Shown one piece after another: positions 22,153-34,086 of a stretch of DNA of 64,000 nt (position 1 is the stretch's first letter; the number at the start of each line of letters is the position of its first letter). The translations under genes were made by a program, and so were the position numbers. The notes beneath the pieces are model-generated. The model saw only the letters and a list, made by a program, of their open reading frames with translations. It did no database searches and was not told where the DNA came from. The DNA is from Arctopsyche grandis (lineage: Eukaryota > Arthropoda > Insecta > Trichoptera > Hydropsychidae): contig NC_135355.1 in assembly GCF_051622035.1 (NCBI RefSeq), forward strand, positions 29,234,986-29,298,985. The letters are read 5' to 3'.

Positions 22153-22299
22153 TAAAGAGCAGACCAACTTTGTTCATTGTTTCATTGTTCATTGTTCGCC
22201 GTGCTTTGTTCATTTTTATGATGAACTTTTTTTTTATGCTCTCTAACTTTGTAGTTTGCTCTGATTCCTGGAAAAAGCACGCTTCAGGTCCTACCTCTA
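22153..22299 (-). mobile_element. M1-like MITE variant, 147 bp
   Basis: Ends TAAAGAGCAGACC and GGTCCTACCTCTA, flanked by perfect GTCATCAC at 22,145-22,152 and 22,300-22,307. It belongs with the copy at 20,516. It is chained directly to the M3 element on its left. Confidence 0.85.
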
Positions 22300-22736
22300 G
22301 TCATCACAAATGCATGTCGCCAATTTGATAATGTTGCATACTTGCATGTTTATAGGTGTCCAGCCATTAAGCGCCCGACATAACCGCGCGACGACATAAC
22401 CGTGCCAGCAAAAACCGCTCGAGGACAAATCCGCGCCAGAATCCGCTGTCTGATGCAAGTTGCGATCGCGCGTTATCTCGGTAGGGAATAGTATTTGTAT
22501 CGATTTGGCTTTCTTTGATTTATGGGTGGGACTGGATACGGAATCGAACTCGTCCTTGCCGAACGTTGTACGGAATATTTCACAATTTATATTCAGACTT
22601 ATCAATCGTTTCAAATGCAAGTAGAGAAGCAAAAATTTGTTGTGTGGTTATGTTTTACTACCTATATTGACTATACGACGACTACCTACGTATATTGGCT
22701 ATATTTATGTATAAATATTCAGACTTGCCTTGTTTC

Positions 22737-23175
22737 GCGTCCGGAGTGCTGGGGGCGAAGGCCCCGGGGCGCCAGGGGCACCGGGGGTGAAGGCCCCGGG
22801 GTGCTGAAGGCATCGGGGACGCTGGGGGCGCCGGAGGCGTCGGCGACGCTGGGGGCGAAGGCCCCGGGGTGCCGGAGGATTCCGGGACGCTGGGGACGCT
22901 GGGGGCGCCGGAGGCGTATGCGGCGCTAGGGGCGAAGGCCCCGGGGTGCCGGAGGATTCCTGGACGCTGGGGGCGCTGGGGGCGCCGGAGGCGTCTGCGG
23001 CGCTGGGGTCGGCTGCGGCGCTAGGGGCGAAGGCCCCGGAGCGTCGGAGGCGCCGGGGGCGAAGGCCCCGGGGTGCCGGAGGATTCCGGGACGCTGGGGG
23101 CGCTGGGGGCGCCGGAGGCGTCTGCGGCGCTGGGGGCGGCTGCGGCGCTGGGGGCGAAGGCCCCGGGGTGCCGGA
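22737..23175. repeat. GC-rich minisatellite
   Basis: Words such as GGGGCGAAGGCCCCGGGGTG and CTGGGGGCGCCGGAGGCGTC recur with spacings of roughly 33, 66, 77 and 94 bp, a higher-order tandem array. It lies in strongly AT-rich surroundings. Stops are nearly absent in all frames because of the composition, so the long Pro/Ala-rich frame on the minus strand is not evidence for a protein. Confidence 0.85.
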
Positions 23176-23182
23176 CGATGCA

Positions 23183-23240
23183 CAAAACGTAATTCGTAAT
23201 TCGTAATCACTTCGTAATTTGTCATTCGTAATTTTTAATT
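23183..23240 (+). repeat. Short GTAATTCGT tandem repeat
   Basis: About six imperfect copies of a GTAATTCGT-like 8-10-mer (GTAATTCGTAATTCGTAATC and on) follow the minisatellite directly and have opposite base composition. Confidence 0.6.
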
Positions 23241-23353
23241 CGTGCATCAATTTCTTTCCGAAACCAGTCGATTCAACATCTTCAACTTTATTTTTATTCG
23301 AGTTTCAATTCCTTTTCGGAACCACCCGTTGAAATCAACGGGCTCAACACTAG

Positions 23354-25060
23354 TCAAGTATATTGCCTTAATTGTATACCTTCATCCGTATTTTATTCCG
23401 TTGTTAGAGTCTGGTATGCACATATTCGACTAAATCTTTTCAAGAATTAGTAATTCAACCACCAGCTTATTTGAATGTTTCTAAATTTTGGCAATTCACT
23501 TTTTATTACTGACATCAGAGTCTCAATATGATTTGATATACAATAAATGTATTAATACATTTATTGTGTACCAACATTAATGTATCAATTAACGGTGATA
23601 TAAACATAATATGAAATGATATCAATGTGAAAATAACATTTCTAGCCATTGGCAAAATCTGTCAAAATCAAAATATCAAAATCAAAAATAATTGAATTAT
23701 TATAGACTACTTGAGGTCTTGGGAATTCCAATAACGTTCATGATCTTTTACGCACCGGATGACAGAAAGGATTAATAACAATTTTTTTAGTAATTGGTAA
23801 AAACGGACATACATACATATACTTGGAAATTCCGAACCGGCATAAAAAAGCTGTAAGCTAAAAACGAAGCTACCTTTTCGAAAAATGGGAAAAACCGAAA
23901 GTTTATTTTTTAAAGGACGAGACAAGTAAAATGCATTCAGTCTACATATGCTCGATGTTTTATTTTTTATTATTATTATTTGTTACACGTGAAATTACAA
24001 CCATTATAAATATATGTATAATATCACGAAACACAATAAAGACAATACTTCTACGTATGAATTGCATTGCAATTAGGGGGGAGGGGGCTAGCGTTTTAAT
24101 GAGAGCGCAATTTCAATTCGCTCGAAAGAAAGTTTTGGCGAGCGGTTGCGCAACTACTACAGTGGTGACTTCATCGAACATCAAAATTATCCATCTGTGT
24201 GATGATGAAGATGGCGCGAACGGTGACGAGTACCCATATATTCCGTATTTGTGTACTTTTCAACAATTGGATAATGAGAGTGAGGATGACCCGCATGGGC
24301 GGCCAATTGACACGGTAGAGGGTGACGACTCATAGTCACCCCTGCCTGGGGGCAGATGGAGGAGATAGTGGCGTAACAACCCCAATAATTATCGCTAAAA
24401 CGATTGAGTGAACGCATATAGGGTTTTTTATATTTGCATAAACATCATATCTCGTTAATGATACAGAAAAAAGGCCAGTTGAAGTAAAAAGTTTTACTGA
24501 ATTTGCCATTTTATTCCATAACCAGAGGTGAGGATTCGGATACGATCAAGGAGTCGTGTCTTTCGACTGGAGTGGGAATCGGAGTCGTTTAAAGTCGAGC
24601 GACTCTAACTCCGATTTATTCGCAAGTGACTATAGAATTACCATTAAATCATTGAATATGAAACATGAAAAATGATGTGTGTCAAAATATAAATATTATA
24701 GTTGCTAGTCGCATGATTTGTGTGTTTACCCAAGGGCAAATTCAATCACATATTTGTACTAAACTGTGATGTACATACACATCACATATTTATTAGTGTA
24801 CATGTTATATACATACTTGTAGTATTTACAAATGATATATTAAATATATGTAAAGTGCATCATCCAATGTCGACGGCATATGCCAATCCAAGGATATTTG
24901 CAAAATCTGACAAATCTGCCCATTTTTTTTGTCAAATTCAATGCTATGGTGTGTAACAAATTGAGAAATTTCATTTTAGAATAACATATACATATTTATA
25001 TGTAAATGAGATTAGGAAACCTAAATAGCAGGAAGATAATTGCAATATATGTATTATAAT
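23354..25060. other. Stretch with an unrecognised open frame
   Basis: The plus-strand frame ending at 24,335 finishes with an acidic stretch (CDDEDGANGDEY ... NESEDDPHGRP ... TVEGDDS) that looks less random than its neighbours, yet I recognise no family and see no splice pair. 24,530-24,610 contains repeated GGAGTCG/CGACTC words. The rest is AT-rich. Confidence 0.25.
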
Positions 25061-25193
25061 CAGAAACCGGCAGATACGATTCTGGCCGGCTAAAAAAATG
25101 TTTCATTATTGTCAACCATATTTTTGCTCTCCTGCTTTCGCAATAGAGAGGTCTATTGCTATTTTATGGCAGCATCCTCGCTGCCTAAGTCTG
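25061..25193. mobile_element. M2 hAT-like MITE, diverged
   Basis: Starts CAGAAACCGGCAGATACG, ends GCTGCCTAAGTCTG. The flanks ATTATAAT and ATTATCAG agree at 6 of 8 positions. The same GCCTAAGTCTG end occurs at 38,491-38,501. It abuts a second M2 copy. Confidence 0.55.
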
Positions 25194-25198
25194 ATTAT

Positions 25199-25330
25199 CA
25201 GAAATCGGCGGACAAATTGCTTTTGCCCACAAAAAATGGTACTATTGTCAACCTTTTTTTTGCTATCTTGCTTTGTAGGACAATAGTACCATTTTTTTGT
25301 GGGGAAAAGCAACTTGTCCACCGATCTCTG
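25199..25330. mobile_element. M2 hAT-like MITE, 132 bp
   Basis: Inverted ends CAGAAATCGGCGGACAA and TTGTCCACCGATCTCTG. The flanks CTGATTAT and CTGATAAT match at 7 of 8 positions. The arms pair over most of their length (CACAAAAAATGGTACTATTG against CAATAGTACCATTTTTTTGT), so the transcript would form a long hairpin. Confidence 0.8.
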
Positions 25331-25388
25331 CTGATAATACGAGGAGAAATAAAAAAAAACGGAATACGTGGGTAAGAAGTATTATAAA

Positions 25389-25490
25389 TAGAGGTAGGAT
25401 AGTCACAGTGCTATCCATTGTTCGGCAAACCTTTAACAATGCATTTACAACCTTTGAACAATACACGGCCCCCTCAGGCTCCGGTGACTA
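25389..25490 (+). mobile_element. M1 MITE, 102 bp short form
   Basis: Sequence identical to the copy at 33,985-34,086. Flanked by perfect ATTATAAA at 25,381-25,388 and 25,491-25,498. A clean duplication plus identity between loci points to recent movement of this deleted form. Confidence 0.93.
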
Positions 25491-25540
25491 ATTATAAAGG
25501 TGTAGATCTAATGGTGAGGGTAAATAATTTGAAATAGCAA

Positions 25541-25690
25541 TGGGCCGGTCACGTCGCTAGGAAGTGCCCGAAGGGTACTCGAGATAATGTAAAAAGGTTA
25601 CAAGGAAGACCGCAGGGGAGATGGGTGGATGAAATCAGAAAAATGTGTGGGATGAGATGGATGAGAATTTGTAATATGCATCGATTTATT
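25541..25690 (+). pseudogene. RTE-type LINE 3' fragment
   Basis: One frame reads AGHVARKCPKGTRDNVKRLQ, GRPQGRWVDEIRKMCGMRWM, RIC, the RTE reverse-transcriptase C-terminus. The tail is lost after that. The opposite-strand frame is a shadow. Confidence 0.7.
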
Positions 25691-26800
25691 GCGTTTTGGG
25701 ATTGCAGCCAGTCAGAAGGGATTATGGCCACAAACTCCTGTGCAGCCAGGGAGCCCGAGATCGATTTTCACTTTTTGAAACAATACTCTTTTCGCCGTTT
25801 TATTCTCTTTTAACTTTTTTTGTGCACTCGAATCACTTTCCATTCCGCAGCGCTGATCGTGCGCAAAATGTACACATTCAAATTTCCCTTCAACGAAATT
25901 CACAAAAACAACGGCCGTAAGAAACTGCCTCGAAAGCGGAAAAGCCGATTTTAAAAATATATCTTTTGAATTTCTAAATAGTTAATGTCAAAATTGGTAT
26001 TAACGCATAACATTGAAATGCCTTATATTTAGGCATTTCTGTGATTTACAGTGCATATGTATGTAATATGTATATGTGGGTCTATCTCACGAGCCGGAAT
26101 GTGAAATTACCGAAAACGCAAATATCGGAAGGCAAAGATCGAAAATCGAATTATCGAATCGAATCGAATATTTTCGTTATATATATTAAATATTAAATAT
26201 TTTATAATAATATTTCTATAAATAAAATTTTATAATTTTTTATCATAATTTTATAAAATTAATAAATAAAGATGATAAATAATATGATTCCTATTAAAAC
26301 TATTCGGAGCACGAAGCGGAGTTGGAGCAAGTACTGAGGTGTCGGAGCGGAGTTGGAGCGGAGCAACTCAAAAAATTGGTTACTCCAGATCTATGTTATT
26401 TTTACATACCTCTTATTGATCACTCTTGTTCTGTGGTCACTAAATCTTCTCCGGGTCTGAGTTTTCTCTCGGCGCCTATGAATATATATAATTTTATACT
26501 AAATTGAATGTGACTACTTATTCACTAATAATGGTTACTTACCGACTACTTACAAACACAAAAAAACGTATGTATGTTAATTTGAATTAATTTGGACCGG
26601 TTTCATATGATAACAGTCTCCAAGTTTAGAACTGGTTAGCGATCACTGCAAAAAATGCTTAATTTAATTACTGTCGATCTATTTTTATTGATTGTTGTCG
26701 CCTGTTTTCCTAGTTATTTTCATCGATTAAAAAAAAAACAATTTACAAGGACATTTTGAAATTATTATATCGAACACTTTTTATAATAACTTATTTGCAG
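25691..26800. other. Stretch without a supported gene
   Basis: 26,130-26,175 is rich in TCGAATCGAAT words. 26,300-26,370 has three near copies of CGGAGTTGGAGC, a small minisatellite. No coding region is seen. Confidence 0.35.
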
Positions 26801-27389
26801 TGACTGATTTCGATAAATTGACAAAAGCAATCCTTATTATTAAGAGGGCTGTATACCCGAAACCTTAATTTTGATGCCGTTCCTTTCTTCCATATATACA
26901 TATATTGAGTGAATGCGACAATATATATCAATATATATATTGATTGAATGCGACAGTTGCGCTTCGACCAGATAATATGTATTTTAAATCGACAAAATCG
27001 AGGTTTCGTATTCTCAAGTTTTCTCCTCCGAAACTGGACCAATTTAAAAAAAAAATCATCATCGGTATGAGAAAGATATTTTCTATGTTTGTGTGCTCGT
27101 CTTTTTTTTTTAAATCAACCGTTAATTAAGCACGCTGGACTCTTTTCGTGGGTGTAAAAAGAGGCGATTTTATAGATGTTTGGCGGCTCCTAGCTCCTAT
27201 AAAAAATAACTAATTAAAAAAATAAAACCACAGAAACATGTCTTTGGTAGCTATCCATAGCATATTAAAAAATAATTTCTCTAGTGCAATAATTGAGGAA
27301 GAGAGAAGTGTAATACGTTTGTATGGGCAAGGCACTGGTATCCAGCCCTCTTAATGAGGATTGCTTGTGTCAATTTTCGAAATCAGTCA
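26801..27389. mobile_element. Element with about 50-bp terminal inverted repeats
   Basis: TGACTGATTTCGATAAATTG with AGCAATCCTTATTATTAAG and GGGCTG (26,801-26,850) pairs with the inverted block at 27,332-27,389 (CAGCCC, TTAATGAGGATTGCT, GTCAATTTTCGAAATCAGTCA). No clear target duplication. The interior has no transposase. The superfamily is not assigned. Confidence 0.65.
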
Positions 27390-28504
27390 TGTACATAGAA
27401 TCAAATATCAAGAATCGAAGAACTCATTCAATAACAAACCACATCATAAATCTTGATTAAATTATTCATAATATTTAGTGTTACATAATATGTATATTCA
27501 GACTATAAACAAATTTAGTATTGTGTTATATCCATATTACTCATATGTATAAATGAACGAACAAATCGGTTTTACGTCAAATTAAAACTATAACCGCAAA
27601 CGTAAAATTTCTATAATCTACAATTTATTATTTTGGGAAGGGTAATTTTCAATACATTGTAAGTTTAGTGTTGGATATTCGATTACAATTTGTATTCGAA
27701 TATTCGAATTAACTATTCGTTATTCGAATACAAATCATTTTGCTTGCGATAAATAATTAAATATGGTCTTTATTTGTTATGAAAGATATCATAAATTAAA
27801 AGACGAAATTGAATAATTTTGTCAATTTATACAATAGCGATCATCCAAGTCGAAGCGCAAAAGCAATCTTGTCATGATTGGACCTAGATCTTTCAGTTAA
27901 CTCATATATGTTCCATCAATTGAGTTATCATTTTAAACACATGCACACTCGTATATGTAAGTATGTACATGTTACATTTTGATGGAAAATGAAATCGAAA
28001 TGATTGTGCATCATCACACAAATTGTGAAATTACCGAGTGTGGTGTAATTTTTCACTTGACGTAATGCCCGATTAGAGCATCTAGCGGTCGACGGACCAA
28101 AATCAAACGGAGAAAGTACCATCTCAATTACTTACATCTAATACATACACTTAGGTACCACAGCCATTATCTGCCTATTGAATATTTAAAAGTCGACTTG
28201 TGAAAGGAATGGGTGGCGAATTTAAATACCAATCAAATGGGGTTTGTTTGTATGGGGGGTTTGTTGGGTAATATGTATTCGTCTGTATGGATATTTTTGC
28301 ATGAGGGTCACGTGACACCCGGATGGGGGATGGAATCGTATGGGTCACGGGGGTCGTGTGACCCCCATTATAGTAGCAATTGAGAGTTAAGTGTGCCACG
28401 CGTGCTGTTCCTCTGTCAATTTGGCTAAATGATGGGGGTAAACATGGGATTTTTCGCAATTGCAATTTAATGACAAAAAATCTCTTAAATTTTAAAACCA
28501 GTAT
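27390..28504. other. Stretch without a supported gene
   Basis: 27,680-27,740 holds an inverted repeat built on ATTTGTATTCGAATA / TATTCGAATACAAAT. 28,175-28,450 is GC-richer with a GGGGGTCGTGTGACCCCC foldback and an open minus-strand frame that runs into the SINE; I do not regard it as a gene. Confidence 0.35.
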
Positions 28505-28735
28505 AATAGCGTATAATGCTATCAATTGAGGGGTCATGGGTTCAATCCCTAGCCTGGTGTTGCTCTGGCCAGATTTTGGATATACATACGTACGTATGTG
28601 ACTCCGGGTCAATCGTTTCTTATCAGAGTTTGCCAACCTGATTTCATTGTTGAAACGATTCCAAACTAATGGGCGACCTATCCTCATTTGTCACCAATAT
28701 TTGAATATAATTTCAAATTTAAAAAAATAGTGTTA
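28505..28735 (+). mobile_element. tRNA-derived SINE, most complete copy
   Basis: An A-box-like TAGCGTATAATGC lies near 28,507, a B box GGTTCAATCCC at 28,539-28,549, then the body CGTTTCTTATCAGAGTTTGC and TTCATTGTTGAAACGATTCC, and a tail CCTATCCTCATTTGTCACC. Head, body and tail order fits a tRNA SINE. The tail agrees with the copy at 3,003 and not with the one at 6,950. Confidence 0.7.
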
Positions 28736-28739
28736 TAAA

Positions 28740-28873
28740 CAGAAATCGGTGGCCACGATTCTTTAATGCACAAAAATGGTTCACTATTGTGAACCTTTTT
28801 TTTTGGTCTCTTGCTTTGTAGAACAATAGTGAACCTTTTTAGTGCATAAAAGAATCCTGGCCGCCGATCTCTG
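28740..28873. mobile_element. M2 hAT-like MITE, 134 bp, reference copy
   Basis: Inverted ends CAGAAATCGGTGGCCACGAT and CTGGCCGCCGATCTCTG, with a perfect 8-bp duplication GTTATAAA (28,732-28,739 and 28,874-28,881). The arms (GGTTCACTATTGTGAACC and its partner) pair nearly throughout. No coding content. Confidence 0.9.
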
Positions 28874-29401
28874 GTTATAAATTTGTGTAAAGTACATATG
28901 TATGTACAAATTTGGCCATAGGTGTTGGCTTGGGGCATAGCCTCTCTCTCTTTTTGTCGTACAGCCTTACTCAATGTGCGTGAGCAGGATACAAGAAGAA
29001 CAGGCTGGCCCCATTGTAAATATTAGAAAAAAAGTATTTTCTCGTCCAAATAATGTTTATCATTTTTACTTTTTAGCTAATGTTTTTTTTAGCTTTTTAG
29101 CTAATTTTGGCTAACTTTTTTCATCTCAACTCAGATTTCAAATGTAAAAAAAAATATTTATTTATTTATTTGTAAATAAATAAATTAGTGACTAATTGTT
29201 GTACATATACACATATGTACATACCATTCCAGCACTTCTATGTACTAGCTACGTAACACGTACATTGTCATTTCAATCTCTTCACTCTCTTCACTACATC
29301 CACTACTCATACTTCTCAACCATGCATTCCTTTTCCTATCTCTCCTCGTTATACCGAGCACGGAACGTTCCATACTTCTTTGAGTGCATGTGACTCTATG
29401 T

Positions 29402-29530
29402 AACATTATGGCGTTCAATTACCAAGTTTCACATCCAAACGTCATCACTGGCAAAACACATTCACCGAAGATCTTTTCCTTCAGACAAAGTGGCATTTTT
29501 TATTTAAAAACGGCATTCATGAGTCCAAAT
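29402..29530 (-). pseudogene. RTE-type LINE internal RT fragment
   Basis: On the minus strand one frame reads PLCLKEKIFGECVLPVMTFG then CETW and a stop. This is the conserved block after the palm domain of RTE-clade reverse transcriptases (CLK.K.F..CVLPV.T.G.ETW). Flanking sequence has no matching frame, so it is a short dead fragment. Confidence 0.75.
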
Positions 29531-29639
29531 CCTAATTTCATACATCTCTTTATGAAATAAAATGGGCATAGTTAATTAAATGGATGCAATTAGAAATTAC
29601 AATACGGACGATAGTTTCTTGTAAATTCGGTGGTTCAAA

Positions 29640-29880
29640 GAATGAAGTATCTTTCGGCTCGTCCTGATATATGACACCTCTAATAAAATTTTGACATTTC
29701 CACTCGTTTACGAACGTTAATCACTTCGGCGTTTTTTTTTAAGCTGGATAGAAGAGAAGGCAAACAGAGAAAAATGCCACGGGTCTTAAAATTATGGAAG
29801 GCAATATCCCTCATTTCGTTGTTTAGAAAAGGCTAAAAAAAAGGCAAGCCGACGAATGTTGCACGTGCAGCAGAAATGGG
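29640..29880 (+). repeat. Dispersed repeat F, copy 1
   Basis: About 240 bp match 36,720-36,960 in inverted orientation, in the same order: TCGTCCTGATATATGACACC, TTGACATTTCCACTCGTTT, CACTTCGGC, ATCCCTCATTTCGTTGTTT, and GTTGCACGTGCAGC. No terminal repeat or protein was seen. The class is unknown. Confidence 0.7.
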
Positions 29881-32800
29881 ACAAAATTATCCTATTCACT
29901 TAACAGCTTTTTTTTCGTTCATTTTAAATTTCTAATTTGAGTTCACCCAAAGCAACGATAATGCATAATATATAAACTGGCCGAGTAAGGAAAATTTAAA
30001 TCCGAACCTTTTTATATGTATGTACACCAGGTGTTATGATAACGATCTACTTCAACTTTCGAAGGCTGGGTATTATTTTTTTGCATTTCCTTCTTAGATA
30101 TTCTGACAAATTTATGGTAAAACTCATCAATTACAAAATTTGTCTATTGTAAAATCCATGATCAATCGTCAAAAGTTATATTAAACCTACGTACATACAT
30201 ACTTATTTGATTCTTCTTTGGAGTATCAATTCTAAAAATTATTAAAAAATATACATATATGTACATATTACCAGTCTACGAATCAAAAAGTCAAGAATCC
30301 AACGCTCAAAAAAGAGATATGAGGCCTAGCTACCTATCTATCTACCCTCACGCACATACCAGATATTGTATAAAATAACCAATGCACACGTACCTACGTA
30401 TTTGTCGAAGCATTGATACGTGGGGACGAATATTAGAGTCACGTGCCCGTCATATGTCACAAGCCGAAGACGCAATTGTGAAACGTGACACTAATATTAT
30501 ACTATATTAAAAAAAAATCCAGTGACCAAGTTGACAAAACGTATGCTAATGAGAAGACCCAAGCAGCTCCCGAGTTGGGCAATCGGGTCGACCAGATGAC
30601 CCAACCTTCAAATCTCAAACGAACAAAAGAAGAAAGCAGACACAAATTTGTACCATTATATGGAAGTATTTCTCGGAATTCAGAGAAACGAGTCCACTTT
30701 TACGAGATTCTACTCCCAACACAGAATATGAAATTCAATAGTTTTGCTGTGTGATTCTCTCGACGAGTTTTTCATTTCCATCGATTTTAAGTATCACGAA
30801 CTTGCACTCTATTTATCTACAACCATTTCCATAATATAACGGCAGGTTACAATAATCGCTCCCGTATAACTGTTTCGAAGTGACACGCGCTAAATATACA
30901 CACGTTCAAGTTTAAACAAAGGATTTATTTGTAGAGTTGGTGGTATACACATGTTTTAAGTTGAATATAGAGAAAGTTTCTGATTTCAGCTCAATTAATC
31001 GAGCATACCCATTGATATAACCACAACGCACATACATAATTATGCATCTGTGCATGCACTTTCCCCACAAGAAAATACACATATACACACATTTAAGGGT
31101 ATTCTTGTCGTTTGCTGTCTACCGTCGTTTGTCACGGGCCGTTCACTTTGTCTCACCCACATCAATTAATTGTAATAAATTGTTAGGTATAGAGGATTAT
31201 CAAGTAAATATATCTTTATATTATTTATAGCTGGTTGTTTACAATTTCGGTTTAACTTTTGAAAATATAATGTTGAGTCTACATATGTACAATCACTGAT
31301 CAATGGTCACTAGAGTCTCCAATTATTCTACTTCATTAACTATTCGAATAGTTTTAAATGATAGAAAACAGTGTGAATTCAAAATAATTAAAATGAGTGG
31401 GGTCCAAATAAATTAAAAAAAGGTAAGTTTATCGTCATACATAAACTTTATTTTTATTTTAAAAATAATAAGTTCTTTTTCGTAAAATACAATTTCTAAA
31501 GCGAGGAGTTCCAATGTCAAGTTCCACGAATCCATTGCACTGAGGCGATAAAATGGTATTAAACTTACTTGGTATTAAAATCATGCACTGTAGGGCTAAT
31601 ACCAAGTAATATATAAAATATATTAAAGTTCCGTTGACCGGAACTGGCAGTTTACTCTTCTTCTACTTTTTTCCACAGTTTAAATATGTGTGCTCGTCAC
31701 GAAAAAAATCAAGTATAATCTGCATGAATATGTATCAATGTGATGAAAATAAAAAAAATAGTTAAAAATGTATTGTGACCACTATTTTTTCCACACTACT
31801 GAACGTATAGAGCTGAAAATTTATATTTGCATTATTTATGTCTCACTTAATAAGGTTTTGTCTAAAAATCATGACCCGGAAGTAGTAATTTATTTTAAAA
31901 CAATATTTCATTATTTTATTTTGAACTTTTAAATTATTTTTATCAAGAAGTGATATTTTATGCTTCTGCGACAACCGAAAGTAGAACTTTTATGTATGAG
32001 TTTCAGTAAGTGTGAACGTGTATATTTGCGTCACTATCAAATTTTGTTTTGTATACATCTTATATTCCCCAAATACAAAGATAAAGTCATGAGTTTGGTG
32101 ACATCTGAATTTTTTGCTATGGATTTCGATCCGGTTATTGTTATTGCAATTTTTTGTTGGCTAATTACCACTTATAAATAGATCATTACCATGAGTTGTT
32201 AAGAACTTATTAACGATTTAATAAATTCAGTCCTAATTACTAATATGAACTGAATCCATATGATCAAAAACTATTTAATGGCAGTTTTCATATTTATAAT
32301 TTGTTGCTGTTAGAAGTATGGATTAAAATGAAAACCAATTTTTTTCTATATGAAACTGGTTACATAAAAAAATGATAAGATTTTGATGCCAGTCAACGCA
32401 TACATATATTTGATATAAAAATAATATTATAAAAAAAATAGTATAGTTTGAAAAAACTATTCGAATCTTTGCTGTATTTTTTTAATACAAAGAAAGTGTT
32501 TCATGATATTGTAACGCATATTTTTCAATGAATCGACATCATCAATGATTCATCAGTTCCCAAAAAATATTATATCCTCTGTACGGCACTAATTTATGAT
32601 TTTACACCATATACTACATATATAATAATTTCAATTATGTATTTATACAATACAATAAATAGTAATAAATTCGCTTTCGATGGACAAAATTTCATTTAAC
32701 ATTCACACACTCGTAGTGCTTAAATCGTATTTCATGTTTGTAAATGACTTCGACAGATTCAACGATTTTAAAATAAAAGCATCTGGCATTTCAAAAGGAG

Positions 32801-33984
32801 CGAAATTCTTTCAGCTTGTCCTAATATATGACACCCTTAATAAAGATTGACATTTCGGCGTGTTTATGAACATTTTAACGCAGAATATATCATAGGGATA
32901 TTTTTTAAAGCGGCATCTCAAAGAAAATAATTGTTATGGTTATATTATGAGCTATAAAATGATATCCAGTTATATTCCGGATACATTATCCCTTGTTTCT
33001 CTTTGTAAGCAAAAAAATCCTTTGAAAGAAAATACCCTGCGAGATTTTTGACCGTTTTAATTAAAATGAGACATAAAATAAAGTATGGAATATGTGTTTC
33101 TATGGACTTTTTGTGATGTATAATACAATTAATTTTGAAATCGATTATAATTACAATACATATATGGATAGTCAATCGAAGTCTGTGTTATGTACATAAT
33201 ATATTTACTTATATGTATAAAGCAAACATACTTTGTACATGGAAGTAAAATTTGTGTACATAATATATTTGTTTAGAATTTTAAATTTGGTAATACCATG
33301 TAAATATGTCGACGGCTATAGTAATACATAATGTACTTTTATCTATCATTATTAAATTCATAATTTTGTTTTACATTTTATATTATAAAAAAGATTCACG
33401 TATTAATATTATTTTAATAAATGGTTTTTGCAGAATTACGTCCAATTATTTAAAACACAATATTGATATGTTGTGTTAAATTTGTTCTTTATTTTTTTAC
33501 AAAAAAACTGCTAAACTACGGTTTTTTTTAATTGAAAATATTTTTTCTGGATGTTCACAACAAATGACGTCGCAATTATTCCACGTGTACACTTGAAAAT
33601 AAATGGTTAAATCGTAGTAACTGTACATTTTTTTCGGCTTTGCAAACAAATGAATAGAAACGTTTGAATGCATACGAAGGGCAAATGCGAGAAAAAAAAT
33701 GTGTCGATATTTTCAGGGGTAGCAGAGCTTCGGTTATCGTTTACATTTTAGTCAAATTTAAAGAAAGTATTTTGGAATCTTATTTTTAACATTGAAATAT
33801 ATCGCATTCGTTTTTTACGGCAAGGAGATTGTTGAACTCGACCATTTACAATCAAGGATAAGTTCAAGAATGAAAGGTAGTGAACGTTTTACGACATGAA
33901 TTCAACGTTTGTTGACTTTGGACGTAAATGGTAAACAACACATTGATTCATTGATCAAATCGCTGGCATTCTTAGTGCTATCAC
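29881..33984. other. Long AT-rich stretch without a supported gene
   Basis: The plus-strand frame at 30,485-30,754 (containing KTQAAPELGNRVDQMTQPSN) is the least random-looking, but it has no domain or splice context. 32,806-32,880 is a short third copy of repeat F. Everything else is AT-rich with no recognisable repeat boundaries. Confidence 0.35.
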
Positions 33985-34086
33985 TAGAGGTAGGATAGTC
34001 ACAGTGCTATCCATTGTTCGGCAAACCTTTAACAATGCATTTACAACCTTTGAACAATACACGGCCCCCTCAGGCTCCGGTGACTA
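33985..34086 (+). mobile_element. M1 MITE, 102 bp short form
   Basis: Identical to 25,389-25,490. Flanked by perfect GCTATCAC at 33,977-33,984 and 34,087-34,094. It is an isolated insertion with no chained neighbour, so the short form can move alone. Confidence 0.93.

Larger units (their letters stand above)
22355..23353 (+). mobile_element. Probable Helitron-like element carrying a minisatellite
   Basis: The 3' end is a clear Helitron terminus: CACCCGTTGAAATCAACGGG stem, CTCAACA, CTAG at 23,350-23,353, then T. Upstream lies a GC-rich minisatellite, preceded by a unique-looking GC patch (GCGCCCGACATAACCGCGCG near 22,370). Helitron-like INE elements in insects often carry internal tandem repeats, so I infer one element; the 5' end is a guess. 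Confidence 0.45.

Noticed and set aside
22705-23250. 181-residue Pro/Ala-rich open frame on the minus strand
   Set aside because: All frames over the GC-rich minisatellite are open because of its composition; there is no start context, splice site or domain.
28175-28687. 170-residue minus-strand open frame
   Set aside because: Its N-terminal part is the antisense of a SINE body and the rest has no family features.
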